A stretch of DNA of 64,000 nt from Meghimatium bilineatum (lineage: Eukaryota; Mollusca; Gastropoda; Stylommatophora; Philomycidae): the NCBI GenBank assembly GCA_034231615.1, contig CM067310.1, forward strand, positions 947,501-1,011,500. Direction: 5' to 3'. Within the stretch, counting starts at the first letter, position 1. Each line of letters starts with the position of its first letter. A program made the translations under genes and the position numbers. Positions 18,477-29,700 of the stretch are shown here, one piece after another. The notes beneath the pieces were generated by a model, which did no database searches, was not told the DNA's origin, and saw only the letters and a list, made by a program, of their open reading frames with translations.

Positions 18477-20485
18477 AACTTATCACCCACATCATTTGAA
18501 ACGCTTGCACAGCAACAGATTGAATACTTTGTCATTTATGTTAACTCCCCTTACTTAAATATTTTGTAACATTATTTTTTCACATAACATAGTATAACAT
18601 TTGAACCATATCTCTGATCAAGAACTTGAAGGGTTCATCTGAAAGATACCATTATTTTTTATGTGTATATAAAATTTCATTAAGATATCTTTGTTAGTTT
18701 TTTAAGGTAGAAACCTAATGACAGGCCCATAGATTTCACAATTTTGTGGCATAAAACATCACATTTTCAGCAAAATTTCCAAAATTATGCTCATTTTACC
18801 CCAAAAAGTTACATTTCCTGTTCTTTAACCCATTATATATCAATTGAAAGCACTGCTTGCAGTTTATGCAATCAATTTCTATTGGGGGGGGGGGTGGGTG
18901 GTTAACCTGACCTCAAGTGTAAGGAGGCCAGCTGTAGAAGAACTAACCCAATTGTAAGGAGGCCAACTGCAGAACAGTATTGAAATATGGTGTTAAATTG
19001 TCACAGTACCACCAATGCTAGAGACAAGAGGGTGTTTGAAATTTGTTTCAGTTCATCTCTGATGTAGAGATGGCACTTGATCTGATTGAATTCTTAAAGG
19101 AAATATGTACAATATCAACACAAGATGATGATGCATGGAAGTAGACAGCAGCATACATGGTTGATGTTTTGACAAAAAAGGCCTTCATAAAGTACTGGAC
19201 ACACATTAAAAATCTATCAGAACAAACTGCAACTAAAGACATTGAGTTTTTTACATTTTTAATAGTTGTAAAGATGGCAACATATTAGAATGCTAGTTTT
19301 CTAGAAACTGGGTTCCCCACTTATTCTTAGCAATCTTTTGTTGATGAATGATAACTCCCACATAGAAACTTGTATAATAGATCTTCTGTGAATGGAGAGT
19401 CTTCATCTCCTACAGAAAGATTTGTATATAGATCTGTGAATAGAGACGTACTTGAATATAACTTCTGTAAATAGAGGAAAAACATTGAACAACTGCTAGA
19501 TATTTAAGAGTTATTCCTTTTTAAAAAAAAAACACTTTATCACAAAGTAACAATCAATATTTATGAATAATTTTAGCATTAACAGATCATTTAATAGTAG
19601 TGTGTGGTGTGCGTTTCCATGTATTGTTGGGGGGGGGGGGGGGGGGAGAGTTTTATGGGAAATTAATGCTTGAAGCTAGGGAATTAAGTTTGCCAAGTTC
19701 ATATGGAATAAAATAATAACTGGCCTGTAAAATGCATCAGAATCTAGCATACATCTTGGAGGAAAGTGTAGATATAATTTTCTAATGGTGGTTTAAAAAA
19801 AAAAAAAAAAAGAATGTTCTGTGTAAGACTGAGAATAGTGGGTTTATAATGTGAATGAACTTACCCAAACATTTATCTTTTGTTTGAAACATTGCACGTT
19901 ATTTTCTATCTTCCAACATGAAATGACAATGCATTGTCTAAAATAAATCAATGCCAGATATGGACACATTTTACAGACCAGTATTATGTTTCTGGTGCAC
20001 TGTTTGCTGACAGATGAAGTACATATGAGGAAATTGCAGTCATCTTCTACATCCTGTGAACACCTACACAAGAAGCATATTGCATTATCTTCTTGGATCG
20101 TAATAGTGAAGGAACGTGTAGAAACTATTACATGAGCACCTGCAGGTTATAGACACTGCGATTGGAAGAAATTAAGTTAGTCTAATTGTATACTAGTAGA
20201 ACTGGATGCATGCGGGACAGAATGAAGACCTTGTCTAACTAGTGAGCCACAAGAACCATCAGCATATATACCCTTTAATATCTGCTGGGAAAGACATAAA
20301 TCTATAAATACACATAAGTTATTCATGATGAAGTGTGTAAATATAACCCATTGCCATTTTTGCCTTAAAATATTCTGCGATCCAGCAACCAACATTTTCA
20401 TTTGATCAGAAAAGATTATAACTGTTAAAATAGCAAATATATTCAGGTATTGAAAGCTGTTACAATATTACATCCAGTTTATCAA
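18477..20485. other. intergenic, one protein-like fragment
   Basis: At 19049-19288 (+) a frame interrupted by one TAG reads ISDVEMALDLIEFLKEICT, then AAYMVDVLTKKAFIKYW and EFFTFLIVVKMATY. It looks like a decayed coding segment, possibly a transposase, but the family is not recognised. A run of 18 G lies at about 19629-19646 and an A-run at 19796-19811. Nothing else seen. Confidence 0.45.
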
Positions 20486-20487
20486 AG

Positions 20488-20755
20488 CAGTGGAATCCCG
20501 CTATAGCACATTCTTTTATTTAAAAAATGTCCCTATATAATATTTTTCAAAATCCCCAATTATATTTAATTGATATTGTTTGTACTGTATATAGCGAATT
20601 TCTTATTACATACATATTTTGTTGGTCTGGACCAAGTTGTTATAATGGGATTTCACTGTATAATGTTGGTCTGGACCAGGTTGTTATAATGGGATTTCAC
20701 TGTATAATGTTGGTCCGAAACAAGTTGTTATAATGGGATTTCACTCTATAATGGG
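20488..20755. mobile_element. pogo/Tigger-like MITE with its 3' end triplicated
   Basis: The left end CAGTGGAATCCCGCTATA and right end ATAATGGGATTTCACTG are inverted repeats (CAGTGRAATCCC). The last 44 bp, from ATGTTGGTCTGGACC to the right end, occur three times in tandem. No transposase ORF. Confidence 0.65.
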
Positions 20756-20864
20756 GGCGTTATTAAAAATATTATCTAGTTCATAAATATAAAAGAAGCT
20801 GTTAAGTAATATATGTTTCTATGTTCAGTGTGTTGTACAAAATGTTATCTAAAATATATATCAA

Positions 20865-21125
20865 GGTATAGGGAACCATTAAAAATGTAAAATATATTCA
20901 GGTATAAGGAGCTGTTAAAATGTAAAACGGATCCAGGTATAGGGAGCTGTTAAAATGTAAAACGGATCCAGGTATAGGGAGCTGTTAAAATGTAAAACGG
21001 ATCCAGGTATAGGGAGCTGTTAAAATGTAAAACAGATCCAGGTATAGGGAGGGAGCTGTTAAAATGTAAAACAGATCCAGGTATAGGGAGGGAGCTGTTA
21101 AAATGTAAAAATAGATTCGGGCATA
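20865..21125 (+). repeat. 35-bp array
   Basis: About seven units: AGGTATAGGGAGCTGTTAAA, then ATGTAAAACGGATCC; the last units carry a GGGA insertion. Confidence 0.93.
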
Positions 21126-22005
21126 GCGGAGCTGTTAAAATAATAATTATATCCGTGTGTAATAAGTGGCTGATATACCAAAGTATAATCAGGTATACAG
21201 AAATGTTAAGATATGAAATACATCCAAGCATATAGAACTGCTAAAATATCAAACCATATGAATTAAATAATAAATATATTCAGGCTTACAACGGAGAAAT
21301 GTGAAAATAAGTGTCCAGGCTTATATAACCGAAATGATATGTGAAAAATATTGTATTGAGTTTTGCAGACATGTCTCATACAATCTGAATGTTTCATGTG
21401 AGAATGTTATTCTTTTGTGACAATAAATACTTTAAATTTGTTTCAATATGATTTTCTGAAAAACTTGCACAGGAACGCAGTACAAGCAGAGATGAGGAAT
21501 ATCAAGTTGCTGCGACAGAGAGCAAGTTATTCAAATAGATAACGGCAACAATATATTCTTATCATTTTGTGTTGGAATAGGACTACAGTTGTACAAACAA
21601 TTGAGATGTAAACGACCTAAAGTCTAAAGAACTAATTAACAGATGAGAGGGATCTAGTGCAAATGGACACAGCACTTTCTCAATAAAACCTTCCTCCTGG
21701 GTAAACAGTAGGACACACGTGTGTGTGTGTGTGAAACTCTCAGTAATTGACACTGGTCAGCTTCATCACCAACTCTAAAGATGCAAATGGCCATAATTCT
21801 TATTATGTCTGAACATCATTATTTGACAATATTGTTGTATAATTCTTATATTTTGCTGTAATTATATATATTTATAATTTTTAAAAATAAAAAAAAGTAA
21901 TTTGTCTTTGCTTGGTAGCAAAATATATAAATTTGTTTTCTGTTGCTGCACATATGACTGCCATCTAGTCACTCACAATAATACACATTTAACATAAGAT
22001 TCTTA
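21126..22005. other. intergenic, no gene seen
   Basis: Degenerate continuation of the previous array to about 21310, a short (TG)n at 21719-21732, otherwise AT-rich unique sequence. Confidence 0.6.
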
Positions 22006-22007
22006 GA

Positions 22008-22600
22008 TCACATAAAAAAAAGACCCATAACCCGCCAGGGTTGTAAATATTTGCTGCATTGGAGACAATCAATCAAATGCCATGCTGAATGGTGTAGGTG
22101 ATCATGTTTCTTCATGACTCTGTCTCTTGTGTTGTCAATAACTTCTTGTGTTGAACTTCTACCCTGCCACAATACTAGTCCATCTAGTAACTTTTCTCTT
22201 TGTCGTCGCCTGTCTCTTCTCCCCTTGATCTTTCCAGTGGTTATTAAATGTTCAAGCTGTGTTCTTCTCAGCACATACCTTAGGGACCATGACTGTCTGC
22301 CACTAATGTTTGATATAATTGATCATTTTACACCAGCATCAATGAGAATATTAGTTTTCTTAGCTGTCCATGGTATTTTCATCATTATTCCCAGAAACCA
22401 TATCTCTATAGCCTCCAGTACATTTTGAATTTTTTTTGTTAACAGTCCAACACCAACACTGGAGACATCATCACAAAAAAGTCCTCCAACCACATCTGTC
22501 TTCAGCCATTCAGACGAGTGTAGAAAAATTATGCCCAGAACATTTCTTGATGTCAATCCATGATTTTCTCTGGCCGTCACCTCTCATTCTACCCTTGATT
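22008..22600 (-). pseudogene. LINE reverse transcriptase C-terminal fragment
   Basis: On - it reads EAIEIWFLGIMMKIPWTAKK, TNILIDAGVK, then RTQLEHLITTGKIKGRRDRR and DGLVLWQG. The A-F-E-x-W...IPWT..TN pattern and the GRR-R-RQ basic stretch are the signature after LINE RT domains. Frame breaks are present. Confidence 0.85.
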
Positions 22601-22639
22601 GTTCTTGCATAATAGTTTTAGCTATCCAATCAGTTCCAA

Positions 22640-23760
22640 ATCCAATCAGGAGTTCGCCAGGGGTGTGTTCTATCCCCCCTACATTTTATAACATATATCG
22701 ACCACATCTGCAAACTAACAAGTACCAACGAATAAGATAACACGACAGACAAATTGAACAATCTACTCTTTGCAGACGACCAAGTACTAATAACGACATC
22801 AGAAGAACAATTGCAAGAACATATAAACAAGACTCCACACAACATGTACAAAAATCAACATGAAGGTTAATATTGAAAAGACCGAAATAATGGCCAAAGC
22901 AAAGAAAGAAAGAAATATCTCCATCAATAATAAACAGGTAAATGAGTTCACTTGCTTAGGAAGCATTATAACGAGTGAAGGGAAAAAACAGTAAAGAGAT
23001 ACCAGATCTTAGGAAAAATTACACACATTTTTAAGAACAAAAAATGTAAACATAGACACTAAAGTTGCATTATACAATACTATTATTATCCCATCACTGT
23101 GCTACCAGTGCCAAACCTGGACAATGACAGTACAAGACAAAAGAAAAACAGTGACATCAGAAATGAAATGTCTACAAAGAATACTAGGAGACACTATTAA
23201 GAGACAGAATTAGAAACAATAACATCAGACAGATAACCAAAGCAATATCAGTATTGGAACACATCAAAAGATCAAGTGTTGAATCAAGAATGAACCCAAT
23301 CACGCCCACGTGGTGCCGATGCCCGAAAGGGGAGCAAAGAATAGCAACACTGTTTACCTTCCATGCATGTCGTAAAAGGCGACTAAGGAGGTTATGGGAT
23401 GGAGTTGGCTGTCCCATCCCATATAGGATCAGTGAGCCAAAGCCATGCTGAAGTCGGATATGTGAAGCCGAAAGGCGCAGATATCGCAGCAGTGCTGTAA
23501 ACCATGACACAACGCATTCCGTTCTCTGGACTACATCCTGCTAATTTGCAGGAGTTTGAGAACGAACACAGAAGAAGTGGTTTTCACATACTTCCAGACT
23601 ACCAACAGACAACATGACACATAGACATAACAGCTATAAAGCCAGAGGTAAAAGATGGATCAAAGAAGCCACAGGAACAAGCTTACCAACAGCACACAGG
23701 AAGGCCATCTCAAGAGAACTCTTCTACCCCTGACACCACAAGGGACACTGTATATATAGA
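22640..23760 (+). pseudogene. LINE reverse transcriptase fragment, split by a SINE
   Basis: Frameshifted RT: GVRQGCVLSPLHF (template-grip motif), LLFADDQVL (catalytic FADD), then EFTCLGSIITSEG, PSLCYQCQTWTMT and KCLQRILGD. A SINE interrupts it at about 23285-23577; the LINE resumes with HILRLPTDN-like sequence and KARGKRWIKEATGTSLP. Confidence 0.85.
23285..23577 (+). mobile_element. SINE-X copy nested in a LINE
   Basis: Contains CCCGAAAGGGGAGCAAAGAA, CATGTCGTAAAAGGCGACTA, GGGATGGAGTTGGCTGTCCC, CTGGACTACATCCTGCT and GAGTTTGAGAACGAACACAG with a GAAGAAG end. The same order on - is at 30872-31146. Confidence 0.88.
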
Positions 23761-23774
23761 TCAAGACACATCCA

Positions 23775-23850
23775 TATGTTAGAATCAGTGTTATGTAGCT
23801 CTGAGAATCAATGTTATGTAGCTCTGAGAATCAGTGTTATGTAGCTCTGA
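23775..23850 (+). repeat. 23-bp triplicate
   Basis: GTTATGTAGCTCTGAGAATC-type unit, three copies. Confidence 0.85.
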
Positions 23851-24440
23851 AGTACTATCTTCCCACCTTCTATTGGCAGGGACAAATTACACAAAATATT
23901 CTTCATTTTCAGAAATGCTGTCTTTGTCTGCCCTCTTTCTTATCTCTATTGAACTTCTTCCATCTGGTAACTGACAATAAAAGAAATCTAACATAAAATT
24001 CTGAATTCACATCAAAAATTGTTTAAATTTTGTCTAAATAATGGAATTGGTGGCACTGTTTGAGTATTGAGTCACTGACTATAATCTAGCTAGCTTGGTG
24101 ATTGTATTGCTTAAAAACATCACTTCTTGTCATGGAATGATACAACAATATAAAACATACCAACATGAAATGCATATGAAAATGTACATACAAAATGCAA
24201 TCTGGCAACATTGATTGTCTTGTGCTTGTATAAAAATCCAGCTTGTATACACAACAAAGTAGCACTGGGTTAAGTAAACTTTATATACAAATATTCTCAA
24301 TAAATGCCGCCCCCCCCCAAAAAAAAATGTGTATTCTACAAATATGTGTTCAACAAACAATAAATAAATCCAAAATTATTTTTTTTTAAAACAATCCACA
24401 AAATTTGTTCATATTTATATACATACATTAATATTTTTTG
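23851..24440. other. intergenic, no feature recognised
   Basis: AT-rich with short C- and A-runs at 24309-24327. Nothing supported. Confidence 0.55.
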
Positions 24441-24590
24441 TAGGTGTTCGTTCTCAAACTCCCGCTGGCTCTCTCTTGTAGCAGGATAATGGTCATTCCA
24501 GATTCTAGCAGGATATAGTCTTGAGAACAAAAATGTGTTGTGTTGATGCTTTATTTGCAACAATGGTCAAACACATCTGATTTTGTCGGT
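24440..24590 (-). mobile_element. SINE-Y copy, diverged
   Basis: TCGTTCTCAAACTCCCGCTG, TCTCTTGTAGCAGGATAATG and GCTTTATTTGC match the family; the GAAGAAG tail is lost. Confidence 0.7.
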
Positions 24591-24649
24591 ATATACATTT
24601 ATATAATATATATTATGTGTGTGAAAAAAGTGGAATGTTTATTTATGGG

Positions 24650-24840
24650 TTACCACATCAATGATGTTCAAGATGGATGTCCTGCACTAGTGATCCCAAA
24701 TGTGGGTTACCACATCAATGATGTTCAAGATGGATGTCCTGCACTAGTGATCCCAAATGTGGGTTACCACATGAATGATGTTCGAGATGGATGTCCTGCA
24801 CCAGAGGCCGCAAATTCGGGTTACCATATCAATTTGTTTC
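24650..24840 (+). repeat. 57-bp triplicate
   Basis: GGGTTACCACATCAATGATG, TTCAAGATGGATGTCCTGCA and CTAGTGATCCCAAATGT, three times with the last diverged. A multiple of three, hence an open frame; no known domain. Confidence 0.88.
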
Positions 24841-24861
24841 ATACTGCAGAAATTGGACATG

Positions 24862-25683
24862 ACATCTGCCAAGTCTTACTGTAGGTGAGCACATTTATAT
24901 ATGCCAAGTGTCAAGTCTTACAGTAGGTGAGCACATATATGCCAAGTGTCAAGTCTTACTGTAGGTGAGCACATATATGCCAAGTGTCAAGTCTTACTGT
25001 AGGTGAGCACATATATGCCAAGTGTCAAGTCTTACAGTAGGTGAGCACATATATGCCAAGTGTCAAGTCTTACTGTAGGTGAGCACATATATGCCAAGTG
25101 TCAAGTCTTACTGTAGGTGAGCACATATATGCCAAGTGTCAAGTCTTACAGTAGGTGAGCACATATATGCCAAGTGTCAAGTCTTACTGTAGGTGAGCAC
25201 ATATATGCCAAGTGTCAAGTCTTACTGTAGGTGAGCACATATATGCCAAGTGTCAAGTCTTACTGTAGGTGAGCACATTTATATATGCAAAGTGTCAAGT
25301 CTTACTGTAGGTGAGCACATTTATATATGCCAAGTGTCAAGTCTTACTGTAGGTGAGCACATTTATATATGCAAAGTGTCAAGTCTTACTGTAGGTGAGC
25401 ACATTTATATATGCAAAGTGTCAAGTCTTACTGTAGGTGAGCACATTTATATATGCCAAGTGTCAAGTCTTACTGTAGGTGAGCACATTTATATATGCCA
25501 AGTGTCAAGTCTTACTGTAGGTGAGCACATTTATATATGCCAAGTGTCAAGTCTTACTGGTGAGCACATATATGCCAAGTGTCAAGTCTTACTGTAGGTG
25601 AGCACATATATGCCAAGTGTCAAGTCTTACTGTAGGTGAGCACATATATGCCAAGTGTCAAGTCTTACTGTAGGTGAGCATAT
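24862..25683 (+). repeat. 38/42-bp array downstream of gene 2
   Basis: About 21 units with GCCAAGTGTCAAGTCTTACT and GTAGGTGAGCACAT; 42-bp units carry extra TTTA. It lies 38 bp past the gene 2 stop, so it may be in the 3' UTR. The nearest antisense AATAAA is at about 24638, beyond the array. Confidence 0.93.
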
Positions 25684-25720
25684 GCATAACATCATCACTT
25701 AACATCACTACCTTGAACTA

Positions 25721-26752
25721 CTACTCATACAATCTATTTCTATGTTTTCTTGCTGTGCAACTGTCATTCAGTTTGTCATCCCACACTTGACACGAATTCA
25801 AACATCTCTTGACAAAAACATCACCAACACCAGCATAACTAAATCTTTTGTCTGCGTCCAGATTTTCCTCAAATACACCAGCCAACATTCCTCTACCAAT
25901 ATTCAGTGACAAGTCCGTACAACTTCTTGCTTTTGTTCCAGACATTCCTTTAGGAATACCCAGATTCAAGTTAGCAGTGTCCACAATGGAACAATCCTCA
26001 AAGTCTGTCAGTACCTCATCCCTACAGCATCCATGATCAGAGTTTACTAAATAAATATCGCACATCTGCTGTTCTCGTCTCCTGATTTTCCTACCGTCTT
26101 CAACATCCTCAACCTTATTTATGTCCTCCAGTTGTTGACCTTCAGCATCACTATACAGAGAGTTACCATGGTAAGAACTTCTATTTCTAAGATTAAAATC
26201 GCTGATGATATCTCCAATTATAGTTTTATCCAGCTGATTTTTATTATCATATGCAACATTTTTATCAACTATGGATTCTATATAATTATCACTTATATTG
26301 TTATCTTTTTTCCCCGGGCAAATCGAACGATACACAACCAGATTTTTCCTATTCCAAAATTGATTTGATTGTGAATTAGTATCATAGTCTGATCTGTTGC
26401 CATCGTTTATGGATGTTTGACAATCAATATTTATCTGAGATTGTTCATTTCTAGATGAAACATCAGAGGATGATGTGACATCGAGCAGAGGAGAGTCGGC
26501 AGAGAAATCATTACTTGATGAACCAGATGAGAACGCATCTGTTTGTGTACACATGGCATCTGGAAGTGTGGCAGCCATGAATGAGAATGAATCTGGCTGT
26601 TGCAGGCTTAGCGCTGTTTCACTGTGAGATTCATTACTGCTGTTTGCTGTGTGGATGTCATTCTGTGGGGCCCCACTTGATGCTGGTGAGATAGCTTCTT
26701 CGTATGATGGTGGCTGCATGAAAGCATTTTCACAAGGAGACCACGGATATGC
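25721..26752 (-). CDS. Gene 2 terminal exon: cytoplasmic tail
   Basis: Phase-0 acceptor TTCTAAATGCAG; 343 codons and a stop. Begins AYPWSPCENAFMQPPSYEEA. It is rich in Ser, Asn, Asp and Gln with no folded domain recognised (SFSFMAATLPDA, LLDVTSSSDVSS), and ends RKHRNRLYE. This is the largest exon and the only one whose ORF stands out without splicing. The PPSYEEA motif repeats the PPSYEDV of the preceding exon. Confidence 0.92.
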   Translation of the reverse strand, partial: AYPWSPCENAFMQPPSYEEAISPASSGAPQNDIHTANSSNESHSETALSLQQPDSFSFMAATLPDAMCTQTDAFSSGSSSNDFSADSPLLDVTSSSDVSSRNEQSQINIDCQTSINDGNRSDYDTNSQSNQFWNRKNLVVYRSICPGKKDNNISDNYIESIVDKNVAYDNKNQLDKTIIGDIISDFNLRNRSSYHGNSLYSDAEGQQLEDINKVEDVEDGRKIRRREQQMCDIYLVNSDHGCCRDEVLTDFEDCSIVDTANLNLGIPKGMSGTKARSCTDLSLNIGRGMLAGVFEENLDADKRFSYAGVGDVFVKRCLNSCQVWDDKLNDSCTARKHRNRLYE

Positions 26753-29700
26753 CTGCATTTAGAAAACAGAAACTCAAAATATACAGCAACAATTGTATAC
26801 TATCAAATACTAACGTAAAACTAGATAAGTTATGACACTGATGTAAAACTAGAAAAAATTATGATAATTATGTAAAACTAGAGAATTGATACTGATGTAA
26901 AACTAGAAAATATATGATACTGATGTAAAACTAGAAAAAATTATGATAATTATGTAAAACTAGAGAATTGATATTGATGTAAAACTAGAAAATATATGAC
27001 ACTAATGTAAATCTAGATAAGTTATGATACTGAAGTAAAACTAGAAAATATGACACTGATGTAAAACTAGAAAATATATGACACTGGCGTAAAACTAGAA
27101 AATATATGACATTGAAGTAAAACTAGAAAATATATAATGCTGATGTAAAACTAAATATATATGACACTTATGTAAAACTAGAAAAATGACACATGTAAAA
27201 CTAACAAATTAGTTAGCCGTTGGATTATTGTCACTGTGTTCCAGACAAGTCCGTAGGTGCTCAGATCTCTTCTTAGTGTATGCGCCATTACACGTTGACT
27301 GATGGTCCCAGTACGCTGTTGATTGATCATCATTCTTTCTCGCCCATGAAACCACTCCTTTCTATCTACACCACATTTCAAATCAAGCTCCCTTATTCTA
27401 GTCATGGAACAAGAGTCATCGTCACTTATACAGTCATTTGTTTTCCATTTCCCGTAGGGCATTCAAAATGTCTGCCCAATCCATCGCTCCGCCAACAGCC
27501 GTAGGAGCCGCTATCTGCCAATTTATCTGCTCTCTCATTACCCCGGACTCCTGCATTTCCCAGAACAAAAATATAAAAGTCATTTTACGCATACAGGAAT
27601 TCTTAACTGCAACCAGCCACTGTTCCCGAAAAGGACTAACAAAATCCACCTGACAATGAAAGGACTAACTTGGAGTTGCAGCATTATGGTCATCAAGAAA
27701 TCCAAGAGCACTCTGTTATAAGCATCTTCCAGGTCTATCATAGCCGCGCACGTCTCCATTCGTACGTCAAAACTTTCAAACACATCTTGTGTGAATACGC
27801 CGATGTCGCAATAAGTCTGCTTACCTGGACAATAGCCACCCAATGTTGAGGGTAGTCTGTTATTCCTCTCTAGATGTAAAGGACAATTTTCATGCAACAA
27901 TCTTTTCTAACAACCTTCTGATCGTATTCTGCATGATTATGAGTCTGAAACCCTGTATCTGTGCATGACTCTTGCCAGACTTGGGAAGTGGGATTATATA
28001 ACTATACAACCAGGCTTCTTCTAATGTGCCATTCGCTAGGCTCTTGTTAAACAACATTGCCAGCTCCTTAAGGTCCTCGTCTGACCTGCCTCTGAGATCA
28101 TCTTACCTAATGCCATCAGGACCTGGCGCTGAGTTTCTTGAACTTTTCAGTGCGTCTGTAATATCTTCAAGAGTAACTGCATTATCACTTTCCATAACTT
28201 GCTTGTTGCACATGTCTGTGACTGTTTTCACGATCTCATTGCAATTCCCTACGTTCCTCTGACCAATTTGTGCCTTTTAATGAGCCAGCAGTGCTGCACC
28301 CTTATTCTCATCTGTCTTCTGCTATACCAAGTCTGTGCTTTGGAAATTGGGGATTGTTTTATGCTTCCTTGGGTCGTTCATTGATTTATGCAGGTCCCAG
28401 AACAGTTTTAGTGACTTTAAGTTTGCAATCCTTTTTTTCTTCTTACAAGAATCAAATAATAATAGCAGCTCATAATGCTGAGAATAGACTTAACTGACAA
28501 ATATAATCATGAATAAATAATCAGAATATAATCATGAATAAATAATCAGAATATAATCATGAATAAATAATCAGAATATAATCATGAATAAATAATCAGA
28601 ATATAATCATGAATAAATAATCAGAATATAATCATGAATAAATAATCAGAATATAATCATGAATAAATAATCATGAATAAATAATCATGAATAAATAATC
28701 AGAATATAATCATGAATAAATAATCATGAATAAATAATCAGGATATAATCATGAATAAATAATCAGAATATAATCATGAATAAATAATCAGAATATAATC
28801 ATGAATAAATAATCAGAATATAATCATGAATAAATGATCAGAATATAATCATGAATAAATGATCAGAATATAATCATAAATAAATGATCAGAATATAATC
28901 ATGAATAAATAATCAGAATATAATCATGAATAAATGATCAGAATATAATCATGAATAAATGATCAGAATATAATCATGAATAAATAATCAGAATATAATC
29001 ATGAATAAATAATCAGAATATAATCATGAATAAATAATCAGAATATAATCATGAATAAATAATCAGAATATAATCATGAATAAATAATCAGAATATAATC
29101 ATGAATAAATAATCAGAATATAATCATGAATAAATAATCAGAATATAATCATGAATAAATAATCAGAATATAATCATGAATAAATAATCAGAATATAATC
29201 ATGAATAAATAATCAGAATATAATGATGAATAAATAATCAGAATATAATCATGAATAAATAATCAGAATATAATCATGAATAAATAATCAGAATATAATC
29301 ATGAATAAATAATCAGAATATAATCATGAATAAATGATCAGAATATAATCATGAATAAATGATCAGAATATAATCATGAATAAATAATCAGAATATAATC
29401 ATGAATAAATAATCAGAATATAATCATGAATAAATAATCAGAATATAATCATGAATAAATAATCAGAATATAATCATGAATAAATAATCAGAATATAATC
29501 ATGAATAAATAATCAGAATATAATCATGAATAAATGATCAGAATATAATCATGAATAAATAATCAGAATATAATCATGAATAAATAATCAGAACATAATC
29601 ATGAATAAATGATCAGAATATAATCATAAATAAATGATCAGAATATAATCATAAATAAATGATCAGAATATAATCATGAATAAATAATCAGAATATAATC

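Noticed and set aside
19629-19646. Run of G as a G-quadruplex element
   Set aside because: A single homopolymer in intergenic sequence with similar runs elsewhere; its length may be a sequencing artefact.
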